Assembly: GCA_007127385.1 (NCBI GenBank)
Contig: SKZM01000158.1
Location: 1-7,376, forward strand
Source of the DNA: Methanosalsum sp.
Lineage (GTDB): Archaea > Halobacteriota > Methanosarcinia > Methanosarcinales > Methanosarcinaceae
Direction of reading: 5' to 3'
DNA: 7,376 nt
Numbering within the stretch: position 1 is the stretch's first letter; every line of letters starts with the position of its first letter. Of the stretch, positions 1 through 6,926 are shown piece after piece. The translations under genes were made by a program, and so were the position numbers. The notes below the pieces were generated by a model. It did no database searches, was not told where the DNA came from, and was given only the letters and a program-made list of their open reading frames with translations.

Positions 1-1360
1 CCAGTGGAAGGTTCAATGCTTCAAAGACCGGAATTGTATAATTTTCAAGGTCTGTGTTTGTAACATGGGGAAATAGCCTGGAGTAGATGGAAGGATCAAT
101 TCTCATTTCCTGCATGACCTTTGTCCTTTCATTTTCAGACATATCGGGAAGTTTATAGATAGTATCCAGGATCTCATCAGATATATTAAGTTCCCGTGCC
201 TTCTCTCTGGCATATTCGATAGATCCTCTTTTTTTCATGCTGAGCTTAAATGCGATCTGTTCCCTGATGGTAGAATGCGGGGAGAGAGTGAATTCCTGGT
301 GCATAATACTGATTTTCTGTCTCAGTTCCATTCTTTTTTTGGTAAAGTGAGTAATATCAATCCATTCTCCATCGAACTTATAGTGAACTTCTCCTGAATT
401 TGGTTCAGTTAACCCCTCAATTATCTTCATAAGTGTAGTTTTACCCGCACCGGATGGTCCTATGAATGCAATTATTTCACCTTTATTCACATCCAGTGAA
501 AAATTCTGGATATTAAGGACTTCCCCGACTCTGAGAAGTACCATCCTTTTGGATATGTTTCTGATCCTGATACATACCTCTTTACCTGAAATCTCGGCCA
601 GTTTCGCCTGGGGTTTCAGGTCCTTTAGATAATTTCTCAGCACATCTTCTGGAACTCCCCGGTCAACAAGCCTTCCATTTTCAATAAATAACAGACGATC
701 AGTAAGATACATATGAACTTCCGGAAGATGTGATACCACAATGATTGGAATCTTGAGCCTGCCTTTAAGTTCCTTTATTACATCAAGTATTTCCTGCTTT
801 GTATCAGGGCCTGTCATGGTGACAGGTTCATCAAGAAGTAGTAGAGATGGATTGGCTGCAAGCTGGCGGGCCATTATAAGTCTCTGTTTTTCCCCACCAC
901 TAAGAGCACTTGATGAGTGAAGTGCTTTATGATCGAGCTTGACCATTCTCAGGTAATCAAAGGCCTGATTGTATAACTGATCATAGTTAGGGGAATCCGT
1001 CTCAGGAAGTGATTCATTCCCTGTATTCAGGTATGTCAGCTTTCGAATGACGTTCTCTATTGCAGGTCCTCTCCAGAGCCCAAAGCTTCTCTGAAGATGT
1101 ATTGCAGTGCTCTTTATCAAATACCTGGAGCCCTCTTTTCCAGATTCAGGTGTTATGATCTCGGTACCAAGCTCAACAGAGCCGCCATCAAAAGGTTCGA
1201 TGCCACGAAGAACTTTTAAAAGGGTACTTTTTCCACTTCCACTTTTGCCGGTGATGCCAAGGATCTCTCCGTTTTTCACGCTGAAACTGATATTATCAAG
1301 AACTTTTACCTTCTTTGAATTAATTCTGTAGTATTTGGTTATACCGGATACTGTTAGCAT
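1..1360 (-). CDS. atwA: Methyl-coenzyme M reductase component A2-type double ABC ATPase, 3' end cut by window
   Basis: The reverse strand from ATG at 1360 reads without a stop for 453 codons to the window edge, so the C-terminus is missing. Two ABC nucleotide-binding domains are visible and there are no membrane segments, which fits a soluble ABC-fold ATPase. NBD1 has Walker A GKSGSGKS (residues 38-45), a Q-loop at Q90, signature LSGGEKQ (153-159), Walker B LLLDEP (174-179) and an H-loop at H211. NBD2 starts near residue 262, with Walker A GPSGAGKT (301-308) and a Q-loop at Q355; its signature and Walker B lie beyond the edge. The order of domains and the unusual NBD1 D-loop (VTMTGPDTK after Walker B) match my recollection of component A2, which supplies ATP-dependent reductive activation of methyl-coenzyme M reductase with the McrC/Mmp proteins. 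The start at 1360 is preceded by GAGGG (1366-1370). An in-frame ATG at 1372 overlaps that site and is unlikely to be used. The gene follows GGGP synthase by 63 bases and is probably in the same transcription unit. A generic ABC ATPase is the alternative. Confidence 0.88.
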   Translation of the reverse strand, partial: MLTVSGITKYYRINSKKVKVLDNISFSVKNGEILGITGKSGSGKSTLLKVLRGIEPFDGGSVELGTEIITPESGKEGSRYLIKSTAIHLQRSFGLWRGPAIENVIRKLTYLNTGNESLPETDSPNYDQLYNQAFDYLRMVKLDHKALHSSSALSGGEKQRLIMARQLAANPSLLLLDEPVTMTGPDTKQEILDVIKELKGRLKIPIIVVSHLPEVHMYLTDRLLFIENGRLVDRGVPEDVLRNYLKDLKPQAKLAEISGKEVCIRIRNISKRMVLLRVGEVLNIQNFSLDVNKGEIIAFIGPSGAGKTTLMKIIEGLTEPNSGEVHYKFDGEWIDITHFTKKRMELRQKISIMHQEFTLSPHSTIREQIAFKLSMKKRGSIEYAREKARELNISDEILDTIYKLPDMSENERTKVMQEMRIDPSIYSRLFPHVTNTDLENYTIPVFEALNLPL

Positions 1361-1423
1361 ACCAGCCCTCATTGAATGATATAGGAGATTAATGTCACAT
1401 TGATTGAACACAGGAACACTGAC

Positions 1424-2185
1424 TCAAATTTTCGGGTCATTATTCCTTATAGCAGTTACCAGTTCTTCAACCTTTGTCCTTACGTCTCCGGTTTCTTCTA
1501 CAACAGTTCCTGTAACGATCATGTCTGCTCCGGCCCTGGCGCATTCCCTGGCATCCTCAACTGTACGTATACCGCCACCTACAATCAGTTTGTTACGATC
1601 TCCCAGGGCATGCTTTGTAGCACTGATCATTTCAGGAGTTATAGGCCTATCTGCACCGGATCCGGCTTCAAGATATGTATAGTGCATTCCCATGTATTTT
1701 CCTGCCAGCGAGTATGCTACTGCGAGTTCGGGTTTTTTCTTTGGAATTAACCTTGCATCCCCGACCCATCCTACAGTACCTCCAGGTTCCACTATCAGAT
1801 ATGCCATTGAAATGGTTTCGATATTGTACTTGTATATAAGAGGGGCACCTATCATCTGACTGGTGGTGATAAAATTAACATCACGTGAATTGAGCAGGCT
1901 CATGAAGAAGATTGCATCTGCATGGGGACTGATGCCATCTACATTGGCGGGAAACAGAATGACAGGGATTGTAGTTCTCCTTTTAATCTCCACAATTGTC
2001 CTGTCAAGGACTGTACCTCCAGCTCCGGTGGACCCTCCGACCATTATTGCATCTGTGCCGCCACAGGCAGCCTCGTACGCTATATCGCCGCCTTTTTCAG
2101 GTGACTGGGACGCAGGATCAATAAGAGTAAGATGAACAGTACCTTTTTCATCGGCTATTTTGTTAAGGTACTCTTCCACCTGCAT
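1424..2185 (-). CDS. Geranylgeranylglyceryl phosphate synthase (GGGP synthase)
   Basis: This 253-residue TIM-barrel prenyltransferase makes the first ether bond of archaeal membrane lipids by joining sn-glycerol 1-phosphate to geranylgeranyl diphosphate. Visible family motifs are LTLIDP (residues 19-24, with D23 the likely Mg-binding acid), GGST (50-53), YLEAGSGA (171-178), VGGGIR (202-207) and TGTVVE (225-230); the last three form the phosphate-binding part of the barrel. The length fits the larger archaeal type (group II) rather than the shorter PcrB-like proteins. I chose ATG at 2185: the purine-rich GAGGT (2197-2201) lies 11 bases upstream. A longer frame could begin at TTG 2197, but that codon would sit directly on the same ribosome-binding site and overlap the rpl40e stop. 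The gene follows rpl40e by 8 bases and is almost certainly translated from the same mRNA. All key motifs are intact. Confidence 0.95.
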   Translation of the reverse strand: MQVEEYLNKIADEKGTVHLTLIDPASQSPEKGGDIAYEAACGGTDAIMVGGSTGAGGTVLDRTIVEIKRRTTIPVILFPANVDGISPHADAIFFMSLLNSRDVNFITTSQMIGAPLIYKYNIETISMAYLIVEPGGTVGWVGDARLIPKKKPELAVAYSLAGKYMGMHYTYLEAGSGADRPITPEMISATKHALGDRNKLIVGGGIRTVEDARECARAGADMIVTGTVVEETGDVRTKVEELVTAIRNNDPKI

Positions 2186-2193
2186 CTTCAGAA

Positions 2194-2340
2194 TCAACCT
2201 CTCATTTCCTTGGATTTTGGACGTAGTTGTTTATACCCGCATTTTCTGCATCTCTGTGCACGTGTGGCATTTCTTGCATTACATCTCATGCAGATCTTCT
2301 TATTAAGAATTCTATTCTCAGCTTCTGGAAATCGCGCCAT
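2194..2340 (-). CDS. rpl40e: Ribosomal protein L40e (eL40)
   Basis: This is a 48-residue basic protein of the large ribosomal subunit, starting [15 protein letters not shown]. It carries a zinc ribbon with Cys17 and Cys20 (CMRC) and Cys31 and Cys34 (CRKC), giving CX2C-X10-CX2C, and ends in a Lys/Arg-rich tail ([11 protein letters not shown]). Size and cysteine spacing match archaeal L40e, the free-standing counterpart of the ribosomal part of eukaryotic ubiquitin-L40 fusions. There is no ubiquitin-like part here. The ATG at 2340 has a strong ribosome-binding site, GGTGA (complement of 2345-2349), four bases upstream. The gene is the first of the left-hand cluster and sits 8 bases ahead of GGGP synthase. 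It is easily missed by gene callers because it is so short. Confidence 0.95.
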   Translation of the reverse strand: MARFPEAENRILNKKICMRCNARNATRAQRCRKCGYKQLRPKSKEMRG

Positions 2341-2426
2341 TGTTTCACCTTTGATTATTTAGATAGTTAATTGCCTACTCTAAAATTATTGGGTTAAATG
2401 TTTTGAGTGGCTACATACATTTTAAA

Positions 2427-2442
2427 CCATATAATTGTTTTG
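2427..2442 (-). promoter_or_regulatory. Candidate BRE/TATA promoter for rpl40e-GGGP synthase(-atwA)
   Basis: On the minus strand this reads CAAAACAATTATATGG: an A-rich BRE-like stretch followed by a TATA-like core. Transcription would start about 25 bases downstream, near 2405, giving a leader of roughly 65 bases before the rpl40e ATG. This is the best TATA match in the 158-base gap, but the region is AT-rich overall and no transcript start can be seen directly. Confidence 0.4.
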
Positions 2443-2449
2443 ATATTTC

Positions 2450-2474
2450 TGGCATGGACTGAACGTCCAGGCCA
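2450..2474 (-). terminator. GC-rich hairpin behind gatB, possible 3' end signal
   Basis: The arms 2450-2459 and 2465-2474 pair over ten positions with one A/G mismatch (core TGGAC/GTCCA) around the 5-base loop 2460-2464. The hairpin starts 24 bases beyond the gatB stop codon. It stands out in an AT-rich gap. No run of T follows on the minus strand, so it is not a classic intrinsic terminator. It may instead protect or process the gat mRNA 3' end, or separate that operon from the rpl40e promoter just downstream. Confidence 0.35.
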
Positions 2475-2498
2475 TAAAATGATAATTCTTCTACAGCC

Positions 2499-3917
2499 TT
2501 ATTTTATTCTTGAAATGATCATTTCTCTGACAGTTTGTGGGTCTGCTCTTCCCCGGGTCTTTTTCATTACCTGGCCTACAAGGAAGTTCATTGATTGTTC
2601 TTTTCCCTGCATGTAATCTTCAACTGCTGCTGCGTTCTCTTTAATAGCCTCGTCAACTGCACTGCTGACCACACTGTCTTCAGCTTTCATAAGGCCTTTC
2701 TGCTGGACAATATCCATGGGAATGCCTCCGGAATCAAGCATTGTACGTATAACTTCTACTCCGCTACGATCTGTGATCCTGTCATCTATGACCATCTGTA
2801 TGATCTTCACCATATCCTCAACATTAAATGATTTCACTGTGAGGTCACGGTAGTTCAGCTCTCCTTTAAGAACATCTGCAACCCATGTAGCTGCAACCTT
2901 CGGGTCGACCTTTTCTGCAACCATTTCATAGAAATCAGCGACCTTTATGTCAGATGTTAGAGCCTTTGCATGCATTTCTGGTACACCGTACTGGGAAACA
3001 AATCGATCCCTTCTTGCATCAGGCAGTTCAGGTAATGTGTCCAGCAGCCGGGATGTTCTGTCTTTCACCTTCAAAGGTACAAGATCAGGTTCCGGGAAAT
3101 ACCTATAGTCATGTTCCTCCTCTTTGGTACGCATGGAAGTGGTAACACCACGTGCTTCATCAAAGTGCCTTGTTTCCATTGTGACAACCCCTCCCCTTCG
3201 GAGAAGGTTTTTCTGACGCATTATCTCATAGATTAGTGCCCTTTCAGCTCCTTTGTGTGATGAAATATTCTTAACTTCCGTTCTTGAACCACCACCAATT
3301 GAAATATTTGCATCCACTCTCATTGATCCTTCAAGATTGCTGTCAAACACATCAAGGTATTCAAGAATATTTCGGAGTTTATCCAAAAACCTTCTTGCTT
3401 CTTTTGGACTTCTCAGGTCAGGTTCGGTAACAATCTCCAGAAGGGCCATTCCTGAACGGTTGTAGTCTATCAGTGTTCCTCTGGATTTATCAATGGTGCC
3501 CATATGTACCATTTTCCCGGGATCTTCTTCCATATGGGCTCTTCTGATCCTTACAACAAGCTCCCCGTCCTCGCCTTCAATGACTACCTTTCCGTTACTT
3601 ACGATCGGATAGTCATACTGGCTGACCTGATATCCTTTTGGAAGATCTGGATAATAATAGTTTTTTCTGTGAAACTGTGTCCGATCTGTAACCTCACAGT
3701 TGAGTGCAAGTCCTACTTTCATAGAAGCTTCGACAGCCCCTTCATTTATCACTGGTAGTGCACCGGGTAATCCCATACATACCGGACACACATGAGTATT
3801 TGGCTGTGAATTATGATACTGTGTTGAGCATCCGCAGAACATTTTTGTCTTCAGGCGATTAAGCTGGACATGTATCTCCAGTCCTATCATAACTCCATCT
3901 GGATTGTTGTAGGCCAT
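2499..3917 (-). CDS. gatB: Asp-tRNA(Asn)/Glu-tRNA(Gln) amidotransferase subunit B
   Basis: GatB is the tRNA-binding and kinase subunit of the GatCAB complex in the cytoplasm. It phosphorylates the side chain of misacylated Asp-tRNA(Asn) (or Glu-tRNA(Gln)) so that ammonia from GatA can amidate it. The 472-residue protein has the N-terminal motif GLEIHVQL (12-19), a zinc knuckle with C28, C30, C44 and C47, the RKNYYYPDLPKGYQ block (84-97), RSGMALLEIVTEPD (154-167), GSMRVDAN (197-204) and HDYRYFPEPDL (269-279). A C-terminal YqeY-like tail domain (about 325-472) ends with LVGQVMKKTRGRADP (446-460). There is no AspRS-like GAD insertion, which excludes the archaeal GatE subunit. Length is normal and no key residue is missing. 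The ATG immediately follows the gatA TAA with no gap, and GGGGTGAG inside the end of gatA is the ribosome-binding site, so translation of the two is probably coupled. Confidence 0.97.
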   Translation of the reverse strand: MAYNNPDGVMIGLEIHVQLNRLKTKMFCGCSTQYHNSQPNTHVCPVCMGLPGALPVINEGAVEASMKVGLALNCEVTDRTQFHRKNYYYPDLPKGYQVSQYDYPIVSNGKVVIEGEDGELVVRIRRAHMEEDPGKMVHMGTIDKSRGTLIDYNRSGMALLEIVTEPDLRSPKEARRFLDKLRNILEYLDVFDSNLEGSMRVDANISIGGGSRTEVKNISSHKGAERALIYEIMRQKNLLRRGGVVTMETRHFDEARGVTTSMRTKEEEHDYRYFPEPDLVPLKVKDRTSRLLDTLPELPDARRDRFVSQYGVPEMHAKALTSDIKVADFYEMVAEKVDPKVAATWVADVLKGELNYRDLTVKSFNVEDMVKIIQMVIDDRITDRSGVEVIRTMLDSGGIPMDIVQQKGLMKAEDSVVSSAVDEAIKENAAAVEDYMQGKEQSMNFLVGQVMKKTRGRADPQTVREMIISRIK

Positions 3918-5345
3918 TTATCTCACCCCCTCTGGTCTCTTTTTATGGTGGTCAGTATTCTGTTCAAAGCTGTATGCAGCTCTCAGGATAGATTCTTCAT
4001 CAAAATGTCTTCCTATTATTTGAAGACCTACTGGCATCTTATCTGCAAAACCACAGGGTACTGAGATAGAGGGAACTCCTGCGAGATTTACCGGGACAGT
4101 ATTTACATCTGTAAGATAGAGAGAGAGCGGATCCTTAATCTTTTCCCCCAGCTTGAATGCGATATCAGGCATTGTTGGTCCCATCAAAACATCTGTCTCA
4201 GATAATGCCCGATCAAAATCTCCCTTGACAAGTGTCCTGACTTTCAGGGCTTTGAGGTAATATTTATCATGATAACCAGCAGAGAGTGCATAGGTTCCAA
4301 GCAAAATCCTTCTTTTTACTTCATCCCCGAAACCTTCAGCTCTGGTCCTCGATGCCATCACATGCCAGTTTTCACCTTCAGCGCGAAGTCCGTAGCGTGT
4401 ACCATCAAAACGTGCAAGATTAGATGAGGCTTCACTCATGGCTATGATATAATAAGAGGAAAGGGCGTATTTTGTATGGGGCAATGAAACACTTTTCCAT
4501 GTAGCACCCAGGTCTTCCATTTTATGGATTGCGTCCCAGACACATTTCTGGACCTCTGGATTGATACCGTCTGAAAGATATTCTTCCGGAATCCCTATTT
4601 TCATGCCATTGATGTCTTTTTCTATGGATTTTGAATAATTCATGTCCTTTTTGATCGATGTGCTGTCGCGCGGATCGTGACCTGCTATGACATCCATAAC
4701 GGTTGCTACATCCTTTACACATGTTCCCATGGGTCCGATCTGTTCAAGGGAGTTGGCATAGGCTATAAGGCCGTATCTTGAAACAGTACCGTAGGTTGGC
4801 TTGAGTGCAACGATTCCACAAAAAGAAGCTGGAGACCTGACTGACCCTCCTGTATCCGATCCCAGTGCTACAGGGGCTTCACCTGAAGCTACTGCTGCGG
4901 CGCTTCCACCGGATGATCCACCGGCAACTCTTTCTGTATCCCATGGGTTGAGTGCCGGCCCTTCACAGCATGTCTCAGTAGAGCTTCCCATTGCAAATTC
5001 ATCCATTTTTGTTTTTCCAAGAATCACAGCACCTGCATCAACCAGTCTTTCTATAACATGGGCATTGTATGGTGGAACATATCCCTCCAGTATCTTTGAA
5101 GAACATGTGGTGGGTATCCCTAGGGTTGAAATATTATCCTTGATGGCTATGGGGACTCCGGCAAGTGGTGAATCGGTCTTTCTGGAATCTATTTCTTTTG
5201 CCTGCTCTACTGCCTTCTCGTTTATTGCTGAAAATCCATATGTTCTGCTGTTTCTGATTTTATCTATATGAGAAAGGGTAACTTCTTCTGCCGATGTGTC
5301 AGTGATCTTTTCTCTGATCCCGGAAATGTTAATCCATTCTGGCAT
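3918..5345 (-). CDS. gatA: Asp-tRNA(Asn)/Glu-tRNA(Gln) amidotransferase subunit A (amidase)
   Basis: GatA is the glutaminase/amidase subunit of GatCAB, releasing ammonia from glutamine or asparagine and channelling it to GatB. The 475-residue protein shows the whole amidase-signature triad: Lys69 in VPIAIKDN, the cis-Ser Ser144 in GGSSGGSAAA, and the nucleophile Ser168 in GSDTGGSVR. The spacing K69-S144-S168 equals that of Staphylococcus aureus GatA (K79, S154, S178) as I remember it. CGIVALKPTYGTVSRYGL (176-193) and the MGPTMPDIAF block (388-397) are also typical. The start at 5345 has GAGGT seven bases upstream and lies 10 bases after the gatC stop. The gene is intact and of normal length. 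With gatB and gatC next to it, other amidase-family roles are very unlikely. Confidence 0.97.
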   Translation of the reverse strand: MPEWINISGIREKITDTSAEEVTLSHIDKIRNSRTYGFSAINEKAVEQAKEIDSRKTDSPLAGVPIAIKDNISTLGIPTTCSSKILEGYVPPYNAHVIERLVDAGAVILGKTKMDEFAMGSSTETCCEGPALNPWDTERVAGGSSGGSAAAVASGEAPVALGSDTGGSVRSPASFCGIVALKPTYGTVSRYGLIAYANSLEQIGPMGTCVKDVATVMDVIAGHDPRDSTSIKKDMNYSKSIEKDINGMKIGIPEEYLSDGINPEVQKCVWDAIHKMEDLGATWKSVSLPHTKYALSSYYIIAMSEASSNLARFDGTRYGLRAEGENWHVMASRTRAEGFGDEVKRRILLGTYALSAGYHDKYYLKALKVRTLVKGDFDRALSETDVLMGPTMPDIAFKLGEKIKDPLSLYLTDVNTVPVNLAGVPSISVPCGFADKMPVGLQIIGRHFDEESILRAAYSFEQNTDHHKKRPEGVR

Positions 5346-5355
5346 GCTTTTTACC

Positions 5356-5637
5356 TCACATTATGCCAGGAGCCCTGAAATACCCGTCCTTCTTATGCTC
5401 TGTGTTCTGGAGGGCTTCTTCCTGGGTTAAGGATTCGGTGACAGTGTCTGGCCTTAATACATTTACCAGATCTTCTACGTGATATGTAGGTTCCACACCT
5501 TCTGTATCAACCTCATCAAGCTGTTTGAAATAATCCAGCACTGAATTTAGCTGCTCTGCATATTCTTTACTCTTTGAGCGGTCAATTTCAATACGTGCAA
5601 GCCACCCAACGTGTTCAACCTCTTCTTCTGTAATCAT
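5356..5637 (-). CDS. gatC: Asp-tRNA(Asn)/Glu-tRNA(Gln) amidotransferase subunit C
   Basis: GatC is the small non-catalytic subunit that wraps around and stabilises the GatA-GatB interface. This 93-residue protein begins MITEEEVEHVGWLARIEI, the typical helical start of the family. It continues with the conserved block LNSVLDYFKQLDEVDTEGVEP (about 31-51), the RPDTV segment near 62-66 and a C-terminal DGYFRAPGIM that inserts toward GatA. The ATG at 5637 has TGAGG (complement of 5646-5650) eight bases upstream. It is the first gene of the gatC-gatA-gatB operon, with gatA starting 10 bases downstream. Nothing unusual is seen. Confidence 0.96.
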   Translation of the reverse strand: MITEEEVEHVGWLARIEIDRSKSKEYAEQLNSVLDYFKQLDEVDTEGVEPTYHVEDLVNVLRPDTVTESLTQEEALQNTEHKKDGYFRAPGIM

Positions 5638-5731
5638 TTCAGGTTCCTCAGATAAATGGAGTTATTTAATTATGTTGATCTTATGAATACAACAATAAAC
5701 ACTTAATATTAATATGTTGGCGTAAATAGTG

Positions 5732-5744
5732 TTATATCTTTCAA
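5732..5744 (-). promoter_or_regulatory. Candidate promoter for gatCAB
   Basis: The minus strand reads TTGAAAGATATAA here, an AAAG BRE-like element followed by ATATAA. Transcription would begin roughly 25 bases downstream, leaving a leader of around 70 bases before gatC. Several other AT-rich stretches nearby could serve instead, so this is a weak call. Confidence 0.3.
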
Positions 5745-5831
5745 TAGGGAATATAATCTTTATCAGGTAGATCATTGCCTTTTTTGAGTTACGGGACTAT
5801 ATGTGTCCTGACATTGCCTGATTCGAAACAT

Positions 5832-5843
5832 CAAAGTATATCC
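5832..5843 (+). promoter_or_regulatory. Candidate promoter for the radical SAM gene
   Basis: CAAAGTATATCC has a BRE-like CAAAG followed by a TATA-like core; a start near 5865 would give a leader of about 50 bases. A second candidate, ATATAATC at 5751-5758, would give a leader of about 130 bases containing the repeats and hairpin at 5763-5821. Sequence alone does not decide between them. Confidence 0.28.
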
Positions 5844-5913
5844 ATGTAAAATAATATTTGTACAGAAATCAGTCCGTAAACTATTTAATCAAATTGAAGG
5901 AACTTGCAACAAG

Positions 5914-6891
5914 ATGAAATCTGAAGTGAAAGCAGAGCTAATATTCATTGGGTCTGTTGATATTGATGAATCGGTTCTTGGTGATATATCCATACCAACG
6001 GCTGGACCCGGTGCCGGAAAGAAGGCATTTTTTTTCAGATCAGGAAATCGCAGGGTACGTCTTTCTGTAAACCATGATTCTCCTCTAAAAGCTGTGGCCA
6101 TAGATGACGGAATCGCAATTCAGCGAAATGATAGGGAGATTGTCAGAGGTAAGATCGAACCTGAACTTGTACACTGTCCTGGGCAGGCGTATATTACTGT
6201 AAGCGAAAAATGTATTTTCGACTGTAAATTCTGTCCCGTGCCAAAGCTTGATGGACGTGTAAAGACATTTGAAGAGGTAATGGGCATTCTGGAAATGGCA
6301 TATTCTACAGGGAATCTGAATTCAATATCCATTACTTCAGGGATCTATGACAGCCCCCAGGGGGAGGTTGAAAGAGTTGCCAGAATAGTCCGTGAATCCA
6401 GAAAGTATGAAGTTCCAATAGGGGTATCTGTCTATCCAACAGACGAAGCCTCCTGCATTCTGAAGCAGGCAGGTGCAAGTGAGATAAAATATAATGTGGA
6501 AACAATGGATCGTGATCTGTATTCAGAGGTATGTCCTGATCAGGACCTTGATTATACCCTTAATAAACTGGAAGAGGCTGTCGAACTCTTTGGAAAGAAC
6601 AGAGTTTTCTCAAACTTTATTATAGGTCTGGGAGAATCTGATCAATCTGTTATTTCCGGGATACGTGAACTTGCTTCCATTGGCGTGATACCAATATTGA
6701 GAGTTGCAGGATTGCATCCACTAAGAGTTGGTGAAGTTTATGTGGATCGGCCGGATAGTAAAAGAATACTCTTCCTTACCCGAAACCTGCGGGACATACT
6801 TGATTATCATGGTCTGCGTTCGGATATTTCCCAAACAATGTGCCTGCCATGTACAGGCTGTGATATGAATCCGCATATTGATCTTGATTAA
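5914..6891 (+). CDS. Radical SAM protein, biotin/lipoyl synthase-like, with C-terminal Cys triplet
   Basis: This is a 325-residue cytoplasmic radical SAM enzyme of unknown substrate. The SAM-binding [4Fe-4S] motif CX3CX2C is C100-IFD-C104-KF-C107, at the head of the TIM-barrel core. ITSGIYDSP (140-148) and YNVETMDRDLYSEV (193-206) follow. The second resembles the N-(L/I/V)-(D/E)-T strand of biotin synthase and lipoyl synthase, as does FIIGLGE (235-241) further on. About 85 residues precede the barrel, including a Gly-rich GPGAGKK (31-37) and an Arg-rich strand. At the end, C310, C313 and C316 (CLPCTGCD) could ligate an auxiliary iron-sulfur cluster. I infer a COG2516-like 'biotin synthase-related' protein; an archaeal LipS-type lipoyl synthase is a possible identity, not shown. 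The ATG at 5914 has only a weak, distant GAAGGA (5896-5901). The gene stands alone on the plus strand, divergent from gatCAB and convergent with the next gene, so neighbours give no functional clue. Confidence 0.88.
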   Translation: MKSEVKAELIFIGSVDIDESVLGDISIPTAGPGAGKKAFFFRSGNRRVRLSVNHDSPLKAVAIDDGIAIQRNDREIVRGKIEPELVHCPGQAYITVSEKCIFDCKFCPVPKLDGRVKTFEEVMGILEMAYSTGNLNSISITSGIYDSPQGEVERVARIVRESRKYEVPIGVSVYPTDEASCILKQAGASEIKYNVETMDRDLYSEVCPDQDLDYTLNKLEEAVELFGKNRVFSNFIIGLGESDQSVISGIRELASIGVIPILRVAGLHPLRVGEVYVDRPDSKRILFLTRNLRDILDYHGLRSDISQTMCLPCTGCDMNPHIDLD

Positions 6892-6926
6892 TTCTCTGGC
6901 AAAAGTCGATAGTGTTAGAGCTCCAT

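Larger units (their letters stand above)
5638..5913. other. Divergent AT-rich intergenic region between gatC and the radical SAM gene
   Basis: These 276 bases hold the promoters of two divergent units and no convincing gene. A 16-codon frame at 5656-5706 on the plus strand has no ribosome-binding site. The left part (about 5641-5760) is very AT-rich. The right part contains a direct repeat CATTGCCT (5773-5780 and 5812-5819), an inverted pair TCAGGTA/TGCCTGA (5763-5769 with 5815-5821) and a small hairpin GGGAC/GTCCT between about 5793 and 5809. No known riboswitch, tRNA or box C/D RNA was recognised. Confidence 0.6.

Noticed and set aside
1370..1372. Alternative in-frame ATG four codons upstream for atwA
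   Set aside because: It overlaps the GAGGG ribosome-binding site used by the ATG at 1360.
1400..1750. Overlapping plus-strand open frames over GGGP synthase
   Set aside because: They are antisense to a well-supported gene and show no domain or ribosome-binding site.
2186..2197. TTG start four codons upstream for GGGP synthase, overlapping the rpl40e stop
   Set aside because: The only ribosome-binding site (GAGGT, 2197-2201) would be directly on top of that codon; the ATG at 2185 leaves an 11-base spacer.
4801..5271. 156-codon open frame on the plus strand
   Set aside because: It lies wholly antisense to gatA, whose catalytic motifs are intact; the Ala/Pro/Ser-rich product is a by-product of gatA codon use.
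5656..5706. 16-codon plus-strand frame in the divergent intergenic region
   Set aside because: There is no ribosome-binding site and the AT-rich composition makes a short frame likely by chance.
6004..6024. Gly-rich GPGAGKK in the radical SAM protein as a possible Walker A P-loop
   Set aside because: The spacing and the missing Ser/Thr after GK do not fit GxxxxGK[ST], and there is no Walker B; it is more likely a loop of the N-terminal region.
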